From Candidatus Hydrogenedentota bacterium (lineage in GTDB: Bacteria > Hydrogenedentota > Hydrogenedentia > Hydrogenedentales > SLHB01), in the NCBI GenBank assembly GCA_013359265.1, contig JABWCD010000003.1:124001-188000 (forward strand): a DNA stretch of 64,000 bases, written 5' to 3'. Position numbers and translations under genes: made by a program. Below, one piece after another: positions 25,119 to 32,484 of the stretch (within the stretch, counting starts at the first letter, position 1; each line of letters starts with the position of its first letter). The notes beneath the pieces were generated by a model. That model searched no databases. It was not told where the DNA came from and saw only the letters and a program-made list of their open reading frames with translations.

Positions 25119-25934
25119 TTAGCCGAGCAACGTCAGCGCCGTCTGCGGGACAATGTTTGCCTGGGCAAGGACCGAGGTGCCGGCGCTTACCAGAATCTGG
25201 TTGCGCGTGAAGCGAATCGTCTCACGGGCGATGTCCGCGTCGCGGATCGCGCTTTCGGACGCAGCCGAGTTCTCTTCCTGGATGGCCAGCGTGTTGATCG
25301 TGAACTCGAGGCGGTTCTGGAATGCGCCGAGCGTGCTGCGCAGCGACGACACCGAACGGATCGCGGTGTCGATCGTGCTCAACGCGCCGACGGCCTGCGC
25401 CACGCTCGAGATGCGGACGGCGCTGACGCCGAGGTCGCGCGTCGACGCGCCCTGGATCGCGACGACGAGGGTCTGGCCCTGCTGCGCGCCGGACTGGAAC
25501 GTCACGGATTGCGCGGCGCTCAACACGCGTATGCCGTTGAACTCGGTGTCCTGCGCGATGTCGTCAATCTGCGCAAGGAGCTGCACGACTTCTTCGTCGA
25601 GCGAGCGGCGGTTGGCGTCGCTGTTGGTGCCGTTGGCGGCCTGCACCGCGAGTTCGCGAATGCGCTGGAGAATGTTGGTGGTTTCGCTGAGCGCGCCTTC
25701 GGCGGTCTGCACGAGGCTGACGCCGTCCTGCGAGTTGCGCTGGGCGACTTGTGCGCCGACGACTACCGAGCGAAAGCCTTCGGCGATCGCCAAGCCGGCG
25801 GCATCGTCTTTTGCGCGGTTGATGCGGAGCCCGCTCGACAGGCGTTCGAGGCTGACGTTCAACATCTGCGTCGAGCGCTGCAGCGTGCGGGCGGCGTTCA
25901 GCGCCGCCACGTTCGTATTGATTCGAAGTCCCAT
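25119..25934 (-). CDS. fliC: Flagellin (copy 1)
   Basis: 271 residues. Full D0/D1 termini: MGLRINTNVAALNAARTLQ, LERLSSGLRINRAKDDAAGL, RIRELAVQAANGTNS and DEEVVQLLAQIDDIAQDTEF at the N-side, and FQNRLEFTINTLAIQEENSA, IRDADIARETIRFTRNQIL at the C-side, with a very short central part, so no D2/D3 surface domains. Subunit of the flagellar filament, exported without a cleaved signal. SD is GGAGGG (minus strand of TACCCTCC). It differs from copy 2 by about ten substitutions and lacks the final Gly. Confidence 0.96.
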   Translation of the reverse strand: MGLRINTNVAALNAARTLQRSTQMLNVSLERLSSGLRINRAKDDAAGLAIAEGFRSVVVGAQVAQRNSQDGVSLVQTAEGALSETTNILQRIRELAVQAANGTNSDANRRSLDEEVVQLLAQIDDIAQDTEFNGIRVLSAAQSVTFQSGAQQGQTLVVAIQGASTRDLGVSAVRISSVAQAVGALSTIDTAIRSVSSLRSTLGAFQNRLEFTINTLAIQEENSAASESAIRDADIARETIRFTRNQILVSAGTSVLAQANIVPQTALTLLG

Positions 25935-26096
25935 AGTCTTACCCTCCTTGAGTGGTGTTGCGGGGCATCCCTACCCCGGATACCGGTTCTGATGCAGTCA
26001 TGGCCTTGTGAGGGCACAGTCCGCGTCGAGGAAATCCCGGCCCCGGCGCGGATAATTCTTAGATCACGCTGTTACCTCCCTGTCGTGTCGAGGTTT

Positions 26097-26132
26097 CGTT
26101 GGCCGTCCGGAGGGTGGTCCGGACGGCCAACG
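26097..26132 (-). terminator. 15-bp perfect stem between flagellin genes
   Basis: CGTTGGCCGTCCGGA, a 6-base loop, then the exact complement. It lies about 70 bases beyond the stop of flagellin copy 2 and 160 upstream of the copy 1 start. There is no T-run, so it could attenuate or stabilise the upstream mRNA rather than stop transcription. Confidence 0.6.
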
Positions 26133-26201
26133 TCCTCGCAGTTGGGTTATGGTTCGTGAAGCACGCGCCAAGTCGGGCGCGCGCTGCGTTCGGATGAACT
26201 C

Positions 26202-27020
26202 TTAACCGCCCAGCAACTGCAACGCGGTCTGCGGAACGATGTTTGCCTGGGCGAGGACCGATGTGCCGGCGCTGACCAGAATCTGGTTGCGCGTAAAGCG
26301 GATCGTTTCGCGGGCGATGTCCGCGTCACGGATCGCGCTTTCGGACGCAGCCGAGTTCTCTTCCTGGATGGCCAAGGTGTTGATCGTAAATTCGAGGCGG
26401 TTCTGGAATGCGCCTAGCGTGCTGCGCAGCGACGACACCGAACGGATCGCGGAGTCGATCGTGCTCAGCGCGCCGACGGCCTGCGCCACGCTCGAGATGC
26501 GGACGGCGCTGACCCCGAGGTCGCGCGTCGACGCGCCCTGTACGGCGACTACCAGCGTCTGGCCCTGCTGCGGACCGGACTGGAACGTGACGGATTGCGC
26601 GGCGCTCAACACGCGTATGCCGTTGAACTCGGTGTCCTGCGCGATGTCGTCAATCTGCGCAAGGAGTTGCACGACTTCTTCGTCGAGCGAGCGGCGGTTG
26701 GCGTCGCTGTTGGTGCCGTTGGCGGCCTGCACCGCGAGTTCGCGAATACGCTGGAGAATGTTGGTGGTTTCGCTGAGCGCGCCTTCGGCGGTCTGCACGA
26801 GGCTGACGCCGTCCTGCGCGTTACGCTGGGAGACTTGGGCGCCCAAAACGACCGAACGAAAACCTTCGGCAATCGCGAGGCCCGCGGCGTCGTCTTTCGC
26901 GCGGTTGATGCGGAGCCCGCTCGACAGGCGTTCGAGGCTGATGTTCAACGACTGCGTCGAGCGCTGCAGCGTGCGGGCCGCATTCAGCGCGGCGACATTC
27001 GTGTTGATCCTGAGTCCCAT
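26202..27020 (-). CDS. fliC: Flagellin (copy 2)
   Basis: 272 residues from ATG 27020 with GGAGGGAA upstream; the frame stays open 33 codons further but those are in the leader. Same D0/D1-only design as copy 1. Differences cluster in LNISLERL, VVLGAQVSQRNAQ, QSGPQQ, VVAVQGA, TIDSAI and the C-terminus QLLGG. It is the gene directly behind the sigma-28 promoter at 27306-27332, with a leader of about 280 bases. Confidence 0.96.
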   Translation of the reverse strand: MGLRINTNVAALNAARTLQRSTQSLNISLERLSSGLRINRAKDDAAGLAIAEGFRSVVLGAQVSQRNAQDGVSLVQTAEGALSETTNILQRIRELAVQAANGTNSDANRRSLDEEVVQLLAQIDDIAQDTEFNGIRVLSAAQSVTFQSGPQQGQTLVVAVQGASTRDLGVSAVRISSVAQAVGALSTIDSAIRSVSSLRSTLGAFQNRLEFTINTLAIQEENSAASESAIRDADIARETIRFTRNQILVSAGTSVLAQANIVPQTALQLLGG

Positions 27021-27305
27021 AGCAAGTTCCCTCCGTGAGTGGCTGGCCGCGCGCATCCGTGCGCACGTACGTCCCTGTTGCCTGGCCCGGCGTCCCTTTC
27101 GCCGGGCCTGCCGCCCCATCCCTGTAGGGGCGACTCTATCGTCTACGTCTCTTCACGCCGCAAGTCTTGGCGGCGGCCATCCCTGACCGGTTCGCCCACG
27201 GGCTCGCAGCACGTCTGGCGGCGGGTCGAATTCCCTTAAACTCGGCCCAGCGCCGGGACCGCTCTTGTGGTTCGCTTAGGACCCACTTCAGCATGTCCGT
27301 CGTTT

Positions 27306-27332
27306 CTATCGGCAACTTTAGGGGAAACTTTA
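27306..27332 (-). promoter_or_regulatory. Sigma-28 (FliA) promoter for the flagellins
   Basis: On the minus strand: TAAAGTTT (27325-27332), exactly 11 bases, then GCCGATAG (27306-27313). The known FliA consensus is TAAAGTTT-N11-GCCGATAA, so only the last base differs. Transcription would start around 27300 and run toward the flagellin at 27020. Confidence 0.88.
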
Positions 27333-27620
27333 GAGAAAAATTTTAAGATTTTTGCGGGGTATACGGAATAATAGTAATTAATTGACTAAATTGTGGAATT
27401 TGCAATGATGTGCGAAGGCGGGATAACATACTTCTTGACTGGACTTTAGGCGAAAAGTGGTGTCGAAACCACAATATATAGGCAAGCGGGTTGCCCTAAA
27501 CCCCATGAAACGGGTAGGCCGCGCTTGACAATCCTCATCGGTTTTGATAATCTTGCCAACGATTTTGGGGTACTACCGGACCTGGGGATAATGAAGTAGA
27601 CAGCGGAAAGTCGAATCTCG
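27333..27620. other. AT-rich intergenic region between flagellin and porin promoters
   Basis: This stretch is clearly AT-richer than its surroundings (for example ATAATAGTAATTAATTGAC near 27370). It separates the leftward sigma-28 promoter from the rightward porin unit. No gene is seen apart from the promoter at 27525-27551. Confidence 0.5.
27525..27551 (+). promoter_or_regulatory. Putative sigma-70 promoter of porin 1
   Basis: TTGACA (27525-27530) and GATAAT (27546-27551) with a 15-base spacer; TAATCT two bases later gives a 17-base spacer. The gene starts at 27808, so the transcript would carry a leader of about 250 bases that includes the conserved 187-nt segment. Confidence 0.5.
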
Positions 27621-27807
27621 ACAATTCCATCAATTGCGGTCTCACAACGGAGAACGAAAGGAGGGATGCAATCAGGATCAGTGACTGGTCTCCGAGATCG
27701 CGCGACGATGTAAGGCATAGATTCCGAAGTAAACGTTTAGTCTTGGGCGAGTCCTGTCGAGGTACACGCCGAGGGCTGACATACGATAGACAAAGGAGAG
27801 ATCCTCA
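27621..27807 (+). promoter_or_regulatory. Conserved 187-nt porin leader, copy 1
   Basis: The 187 bases before porin 1 align without gaps to the 187 bases before porin 2 (35841-36027). The most conserved parts are CAATTCCATCAATTG, TCTCACAACGGAG, AGGAGGGATGCA, GGTCTCCGAGATCGCGC and GGGCTGACATA(C/G)GATAGAC. It holds a 15-codon ORF at 27666-27713. The true ribosome site AAAGGAGAGAT lies just before the ATG. It is probably a 5' UTR with a regulatory role; it matches no riboswitch class I know. Confidence 0.6.
27666..27713 (+). CDS. Possible 15-residue leader peptide, copy 1
   Basis: ATG follows AAAGGAGGG directly and gives MQSGSVTGLRDRATM before TAA. In the second leader the same position gives MQAGPVEGLRDRARM before TGA. 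Length and stop position are conserved although bases differ. The Shine-Dalgarno is almost touching the ATG, which weakens the case for translation. Confidence 0.3.
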   Translation: MQSGSVTGLRDRATM

Positions 27808-29409
27808 ATGCGTAAAGCAGCGATGATCGCAGTGTTCGCGGCCCTAATCGCGATGGCCATCCCGGCGTCTGCGGAATTGCAGAACGTCCAGGTGGGCGGG
27901 TCGATTCAGATTCGCGGAAACTACTACTCGAACTTCACGCCGGACGGCAATGTGCCCGGCGCACTGGCCAACTTTCAGATTATCTGGCCGAACTTCTTCC
28001 TGCCGAACCGTCCGATCGGTGGCGGTGGTCCGTTTAATGGTGCCGGCATAGTCTCGCGTTTTTCGTGGGACGATGAGGACAGCAACAGCCTCAGCTTTGT
28101 CGAGCAGCGCACCCGCTTGAATGTGAAGGCGGACTTCACGAATGAAGTGTCCGCGTTCATCGAACTGGATGAGCACGACATCTGGGGCGAGGACTTCCGC
28201 TCGAACTACATCACCGGCGTGGATGGCCGTCATCTTGCCGGTCTCGGTGATGTGAGCGTTTACCAGGCGTACATCGAAGCGAACGAGATGTGGGGTTTCC
28301 CGCTTCGCGCGCGCATTGGCCGCCAGGAGCTTAGCTTCGGCAGCGAGTGGCTCATTGGCGTGAATGACACCAATTCCTTCTTTACCGGCTTATCGTTCGA
28401 CGGTGTCCGTCTGACGTACGCGACCGACGTGTTTAGCGTCGATGCGTTCTACACGACGCTTGCTGAAGGCGGCGTGAACGAAGAAGACGAGGACGTGTCT
28501 TTCTCGGGTGTGTATGGTAGCTACAAGGGCCTTGAGAACATCACGATCGATGCCTACTGGCTTTGGATTCGTGACGCCCGCAGCTTGAACGACACGAATT
28601 TCGTCGCGCCGATCGAGTGGTTGGAGGACATCTTTGGTCTGGACGACTATGATGTGACCAACCTCCACACTGTTGGCCTCCGCGGAGCCGGCACGATTGG
28701 TGCCTTTGATTTCGAAGCTGAAGCGGCTTACCAGTTTGGTGATGCCGGCCAGCAAGGTTTTCTGTTCAAGCCGTTCCTCTATGGCGATGACGATGCAGAG
28801 TTCGACGGCATGTGGGGCGCCAACCTTGAAGTTGGCTACACCTTCGACTTCGCGTGGACGCCGCGTGTGTACCTGGGCGGCGCGTTCTTTGACGGCGAAG
28901 ACGAGCGGAGCATCAGCTTCCTTGAGTGGCTGAATCCGTTTGACAGCCCCGAGTCGAGCGTCAGCTTTAACCGTCTGTTCTCGAACTGGGAGTACTCCGA
29001 GTTCCTAGACCAGTTCGGCGACCTCTCGAACGCCTACGTGATCCGTGGCGGCGTGAGTGTCCACCCGACGGAAAGCGTCGAGGCGCTGTTGGCGGTCTCG
29101 TACTTCAAGGCGCTTGAGTCGTTCTCTGAGCCGATCAACTTCTCGGTTGGCGGCTTGAAGATTCCGATCGCGCCGGCGCTGTCGTTCCTGGATGAAGAGA
29201 ATGACGACGAACTGGGCTGGGAAGTCGGCCTGTACGTGACCTATCACTACAGCGAAGACCTCAGCTTCCAGGTCGGTTGGGCGCACCTGTTCGTGGGTGA
29301 TGGCCTCGAAGACGGTCAGTTCTCGTCCGGCAACGGTCTGCTGTTCAACGGCGGTACCGGTGATGATGATTCCGACTACGTGTTTATCGAAACGAAGCTC
29401 TGCTTCTAA
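27808..29409 (+). CDS. Outer-membrane beta-barrel porin, alginate-export (AlgE)-like, copy 1
   Basis: 533 residues. Signal peptide cleaved after IPASA (about 22). The mature chain alternates short amphipathic strands with acidic loops, contains RARIGRQELSFGSEWLIG (the block shared with alginate-export and related porins), and ends in YVFIETKLCF with the C-terminal Phe recognised by the BAM complex. It should form an outer-membrane channel for anionic or carbohydrate substrates; the acidic loops argue for cation or sugar passage, which is inference. Nearly the same gene recurs at 36028. Terminator follows. Confidence 0.85.
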   Translation: MRKAAMIAVFAALIAMAIPASAELQNVQVGGSIQIRGNYYSNFTPDGNVPGALANFQIIWPNFFLPNRPIGGGGPFNGAGIVSRFSWDDEDSNSLSFVEQRTRLNVKADFTNEVSAFIELDEHDIWGEDFRSNYITGVDGRHLAGLGDVSVYQAYIEANEMWGFPLRARIGRQELSFGSEWLIGVNDTNSFFTGLSFDGVRLTYATDVFSVDAFYTTLAEGGVNEEDEDVSFSGVYGSYKGLENITIDAYWLWIRDARSLNDTNFVAPIEWLEDIFGLDDYDVTNLHTVGLRGAGTIGAFDFEAEAAYQFGDAGQQGFLFKPFLYGDDDAEFDGMWGANLEVGYTFDFAWTPRVYLGGAFFDGEDERSISFLEWLNPFDSPESSVSFNRLFSNWEYSEFLDQFGDLSNAYVIRGGVSVHPTESVEALLAVSYFKALESFSEPINFSVGGLKIPIAPALSFLDEENDDELGWEVGLYVTYHYSEDLSFQVGWAHLFVGDGLEDGQFSSGNGLLFNGGTGDDDSDYVFIETKLCF

Positions 29410-29430
29410 TCGGATAAACGCATAAGCAAA

Positions 29431-29472
29431 CGGCCCCCGCCGCGCTGTGGTGCGGCGGGGGCCGGTGTTTTT
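29431..29472 (+). terminator. Rho-independent terminator of porin 1
   Basis: Stem CGGCCCCCGCCGC / GCGGCGGGGGCCG with an 8-base loop, followed by GTGTTTTT. The preceding bases AATCGGATAAACGCATAAGC are identical after porin 2. Confidence 0.9.
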
Positions 29473-29530
29473 GGGTTCACTAGGCGCCTGCTTCCAGCGA
29501 AGGACTCACTTAGAAGGGCGGCACGATACT

Positions 29531-30064
29531 TCAGCTTTCGCGATGGTGGTCATGTTCCGCGTCGTGTTCGACAGCGTGGGGTGGCGGCCCTTCGCGGAAC
29601 TCGGAATGGCGCACTTGACCTCCCGCGTGGCTGATCCATCCGCCAACGGCAACGGAGAGTAGCGCCGCGAGCAATGTCACTATCGCGAGGGGCGTTGCGG
29701 CCCTTTGGAACTTCCGCATGGCAATTAGCGTCCCAACGGCAAGCAACGCGCCTGCGTAAAACACGTAGACAAACGTTTCCGCGCGCCACATGTGCAGGTC
29801 CAGCCATTCCTGTGCGTCGGCGTTCGACATCGCGTAAACGCGGTCATAACCGCGTTGACCGTAGTGAAGCACGGGATACGCCGAAGCGAAACCGATGATC
29901 ACCACGATCAACGCGGCCACCTGTGCCGGCCTGCTTCGCATCAACAACGCAATGACCAACGCCAGGGCGCCCATCGAGAGCGCGTAGACCGGCAGTGGAT
30001 TCAGCAATACATGGACGTACTCGGGTTGCTTGAGACTTTGAAGCAGTTGACGCAACTCTTCCAT
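29531..30064 (-). CDS. Four-helix membrane protein with His-rich tail
   Basis: 177 residues with four transmembrane helices (VYALSMGALALVIALLM, VAALIVVIIGFASAYPVL, TFVYVFYAGALLAVGTLIAM, PLAIVTLLAALLSVAVGGWI). Conserved-looking HAGGQVRHSEF follows the last helix, and the end is His/Asp/Glu-rich (HAVEHDAEHDHHRES), a potential metal site. It resembles DUF2231-like small membrane proteins but I cannot assign a family firmly. The secreted protein encoded directly upstream on the same strand leaves a 1-base gap, so the pair is an operon. Confidence 0.7.
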   Translation of the reverse strand: MEELRQLLQSLKQPEYVHVLLNPLPVYALSMGALALVIALLMRSRPAQVAALIVVIIGFASAYPVLHYGQRGYDRVYAMSNADAQEWLDLHMWRAETFVYVFYAGALLAVGTLIAMRKFQRAATPLAIVTLLAALLSVAVGGWISHAGGQVRHSEFREGPPPHAVEHDAEHDHHRES

Positions 30065-30065
30065 G

Positions 30066-30452
30066 TTACTTGCCTTTCGCAGGCACGATTTCAGTGTTTT
30101 CGATCATGTTGAACCCGTCGCGGCTGACCGCTTTACCGCGAACCGTGATCGTTTTACCCGCATGGGCTATCAGCGATTTGTTAATGGGTTTGTGTTCGCC
30201 GATGAGCAGGTAGGTCTTTCCATCATCGCCCTTGATGCCGACGGGCAGTCCGCTTTCGATACAGGTCTTGGCACAGTCAGCATGGTCTGCGCCCATTGCA
30301 CCGTGATCGATGTAGCACGCCATATCGAGGATTTCGCCGGTGACGGTGACGTCCGTTCCGCCCGCCTGTTTTGCCTTTTGTTCATGGCCTTCATCGGCAA
30401 ACACGATGGTTACGGCGAGAATTGCGCAAGAAATTGCGACACACTTTTTCAT
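30066..30452 (-). CDS. Secreted OB-fold-like small protein with Cys/His motif
   Basis: 128 residues from ATG 30452 (AAAGGAG upstream). Short signal peptide ending near VFADE. The mature part has a beta-barrel-like pattern: VTVTGEILDMACYIDHGAMG, ADHADCAKTCIESGLPVGIK, KTYLLIGEH and GKTITVRGKAVSRDG. Three Cys and several His lie in one stretch (ACYIDHGAMGADHADCAKTC), suitable for binding a metal or forming disulfides. I know this pattern from uncharacterised periplasmic proteins only. Likely partner of the membrane protein downstream. Confidence 0.65.
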   Translation of the reverse strand: MKKCVAISCAILAVTIVFADEGHEQKAKQAGGTDVTVTGEILDMACYIDHGAMGADHADCAKTCIESGLPVGIKGDDGKTYLLIGEHKPINKSLIAHAGKTITVRGKAVSRDGFNMIENTEIVPAKGK

Positions 30453-30624
30453 TGTATGCTCCTTTACGTGAAATCGGGTTGGTAACCTAGTTTTGCGTAC
30501 GGACCGGCGGTGCCCACCCCGCTGACAGAATGCGCGAGAGGGCAACCTGCAACGTTTGAAATAGAATCATCGGACGCGTCTTGGCAGGCGACTCAGCCTG
30601 AACGAATCACCTACCACGCGAACG

Positions 30625-31113
30625 TCAGATTACCGTCGGCGGGGAACGAGGAGAAAGGCGTTTCGAAGAAAGATATGCAGGCGGGCCGTGTTCGTATGCG
30701 AATGCCGCCGTATTCGCACGCGGCGCATCGAGCGTGGTTGCCGACATGGCGTCAACGGCTGCGATATGCGTGCAGGGTACCCGGGTTGGATCGGCGACCG
30801 ACATGCGCGATGGCCCGATATTCATTGGGCTACAGAAACAGGGTGCAGCCGGACCATCTCCATCTTGATTGGTTGAGTCGATTGGCTCACCGTGTCCGCG
30901 CGGTTCTTTGCCATGATCGTGCGCAGAGGCCTTGTGGTGATCGAGTTTGTGTGACGCGGACTCGCCCGCACAGATACATTTGGTCGGAGCATGCGCGACG
31001 CAGAGGTAGTTCGCCTGAAGAAAAAGCGGAATGAACGGGACAATGAGCGCCGTCAAGCACATTCTCTTGTTCGACGGACAAGGGATGCACCGTATTGGGG
31101 CCGGGAAACGCAT
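30625..31113 (-). CDS. Small secreted Cys/His-rich protein
   Basis: 162 residues from ATG 31113 (GGGAG 9 bases upstream); ATG 31062 is an alternative that begins at the hydrophobic core. Signal segment MCLTALIVPFIPLFLQANYL is followed by a Cys/His-rich part (PTKCICAGESASHKLDHHKA, SAHDHGKEPRGHGE, APCFCSP). The remainder is Ser/Pro/Ala-rich and low in structure. No family recognised. The composition suggests metal binding in the periplasm. It lies in a run of small secreted His-rich proteins on the same strand. Confidence 0.5.
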   Translation of the reverse strand: MRFPAPIRCIPCPSNKRMCLTALIVPFIPLFLQANYLCVAHAPTKCICAGESASHKLDHHKASAHDHGKEPRGHGEPIDSTNQDGDGPAAPCFCSPMNIGPSRMSVADPTRVPCTHIAAVDAMSATTLDAPRANTAAFAYEHGPPAYLSSKRLSPRSPPTVI

Positions 31114-31278
31114 TGCAATTTCTCCCGCAGCTTCACTCATTTTAATGAACACGCGGAACGATATGCTATTCCCCACGGACGCGCCAAGCGTAGCCAGCGT
31201 GGCACACACGAATTCGTCTTGAAAGCAAGCAGGTGATCGCCACTGTGAACGTGAGGCGGCATAATCGAAGCGGTTGTC

Positions 31279-31662
31279 CTAGCTGGGTGATCCGTTAAAT
31301 GCGCTGCCCCCGGCGACATGAGCGACAGGGGCAGCGGCTTGTTGGGGCCAACCGCTGACGCGGGTTGGAGCAGGATACGACCACAGAACGCGGAAGGAAC
31401 CGCCGCGCGCCTCCACGAGATGGCGGCAGCACTCGATCGCGGGTAACAGTCTCGGATCCAATCTGGCATTCCCGTCAAGGTTCACGTCGATCCGTGCGTG
31501 CGGATAGAGGAGCGATGCCGCTTTAATAACCGATTCTGCCCATTCGATGGCGCCAGAATCGTCCTCACCATTCACCGGCACGGAGAGTTGAATGACCGGC
31601 CTCCCGTGTCTATCTCCTGACGGGGCATCAATCAAATTGATACTGCCGGTATTCGCGATCAT
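31279..31662 (-). CDS. STAS-like protein (paralogue of the one at 37782)
   Basis: About 127 residues from ATG 31662; the start is uncertain since no good Shine-Dalgarno precedes it and the frame opens at 31785, inside the neighbouring lipoprotein gene. The core AIEWAESVIKAASLLYPHAR, LLPAIECCRHLVEARGGSFR is closely related to SLLYPHGRLVLVF, LLGEIERHRRSLEARGGSLR in the protein at 37782-38105. The strand-helix-strand pattern fits a STAS (anti-sigma antagonist) fold. The typical phosphorylatable Ser is not evident. An Ala/Pro-rich tail follows. Confidence 0.5.
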   Translation of the reverse strand: MIANTGSINLIDAPSGDRHGRPVIQLSVPVNGEDDSGAIEWAESVIKAASLLYPHARIDVNLDGNARLDPRLLPAIECCRHLVEARGGSFRVLWSYPAPTRVSGWPQQAAAPVAHVAGGSAFNGSPS

Positions 31663-31720
31663 GGCTGCACGTTCATTAGTCGCTGTCAGCGAGGAACCAA
31701 GGCGCCGCAACCATCGGAAA

Positions 31721-31891
31721 TCAGCGCGGCCGGTTTGGGTGCTCTTTACCCTCTTGACCGTGTTCGTGTGGAGCGGCACCGCCACCGGACCCGGTGGTGG
31801 TACAGCCGGATGCAGCGATGCTCAATAGTGCGACAATGCCGGCAACGACCATGCCGAGCGCCAGTCGTAAGAATCTCTTTAGCGATTTCAT
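31721..31891 (-). CDS. Small lipoprotein with His-rich tail
   Basis: 56 residues from ATG 31891 preceded by CAAAGGAGAATCGAC, a strong Shine-Dalgarno. Signal peptide FLRLALGMVVAGIVALLSIA, lipobox ASGC, then Gly-rich TTTGSGGGAA and PHEHGQEGKEHPNRPR. Possible metal-binding lipoprotein. Too small to assign a family. Confidence 0.65.
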   Translation of the reverse strand: MKSLKRFLRLALGMVVAGIVALLSIAASGCTTTGSGGGAAPHEHGQEGKEHPNRPR

Positions 31892-31937
31892 GTCGATTCT
31901 CCTTTGGTTGAACGATTCGGGCGTTACCTGTCCACCG

Positions 31938-32357
31938 CTAGTGCGCATGGCTTTGGTTTTCATTGTGTGATTGCGGAACTGAGATGCCGCCATTGTCCGC
32001 GGCATGGTTGTCTTCAGCACATGTAATCTCGGTCCAGCGCGCATTCTTGCGCGAGAAGTAGAAGTCGAAGTTCTGCGTAGCCAAAGTACCGGATGGTCCA
32101 CGGACATCGAGCGTCATGGCAATTTCGGCGGAGGGAGTGCCGAAGAACGGAATGCCCCGGTGCACGTTGTTTGACCATTCGGCGTACACCTGCCATTTTG
32201 CGGGAATGGCGTCTACGACTTCGACGACTTTCTGCCGGGAAATCTGTTTGAAGTCCCGTTCAAGCGATCGTTCGTCCGAAACGTGATACGCGGCTATCCC
32301 CATGATTGCTCCGAGTGTTCCCGCCAAACCCGCGATTCGTATCCTGGCCGGTACCAT
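31938..32357 (-). CDS. Membrane-anchored periplasmic protein with His-rich end
   Basis: 139 residues from ATG 32357 (GGAGG about 12 bases upstream). One N-terminal anchor (IAGLAGTLGAIMGIAAYHV), then a soluble domain with DAIPAKWQVYAEWSNNVHRG, AEIAMTLDVRGPSG and QNFDFYFSRKNARWTEI, ending in PQSHNENQSHAH. It looks like a cytochrome-oxidase-assembly or NTF2-like accessory domain, but I cannot name a family. It continues the series of His-tailed envelope proteins in this interval. Confidence 0.55.
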   Translation of the reverse strand: MVPARIRIAGLAGTLGAIMGIAAYHVSDERSLERDFKQISRQKVVEVVDAIPAKWQVYAEWSNNVHRGIPFFGTPSAEIAMTLDVRGPSGTLATQNFDFYFSRKNARWTEITCAEDNHAADNGGISVPQSHNENQSHAH

Positions 32358-32484
32358 TTCCCGTGTCCTCCCTCTGCTGGTGGAAGAGCAACAAGGATGC
32401 CATGATTGCGTTGCTCTATAACAAATTTGTAATAAAAGACTTACGTAGATTGGGCTGGGGCTTTGCGCGCGCATACGACAGATA

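Noticed and set aside
25153-27186. Plus-strand frames of 279 and 315 codons over the two flagellins
   Set aside because: Mirror frames of very similar flagellin genes; Ser/Arg-rich with no motif.
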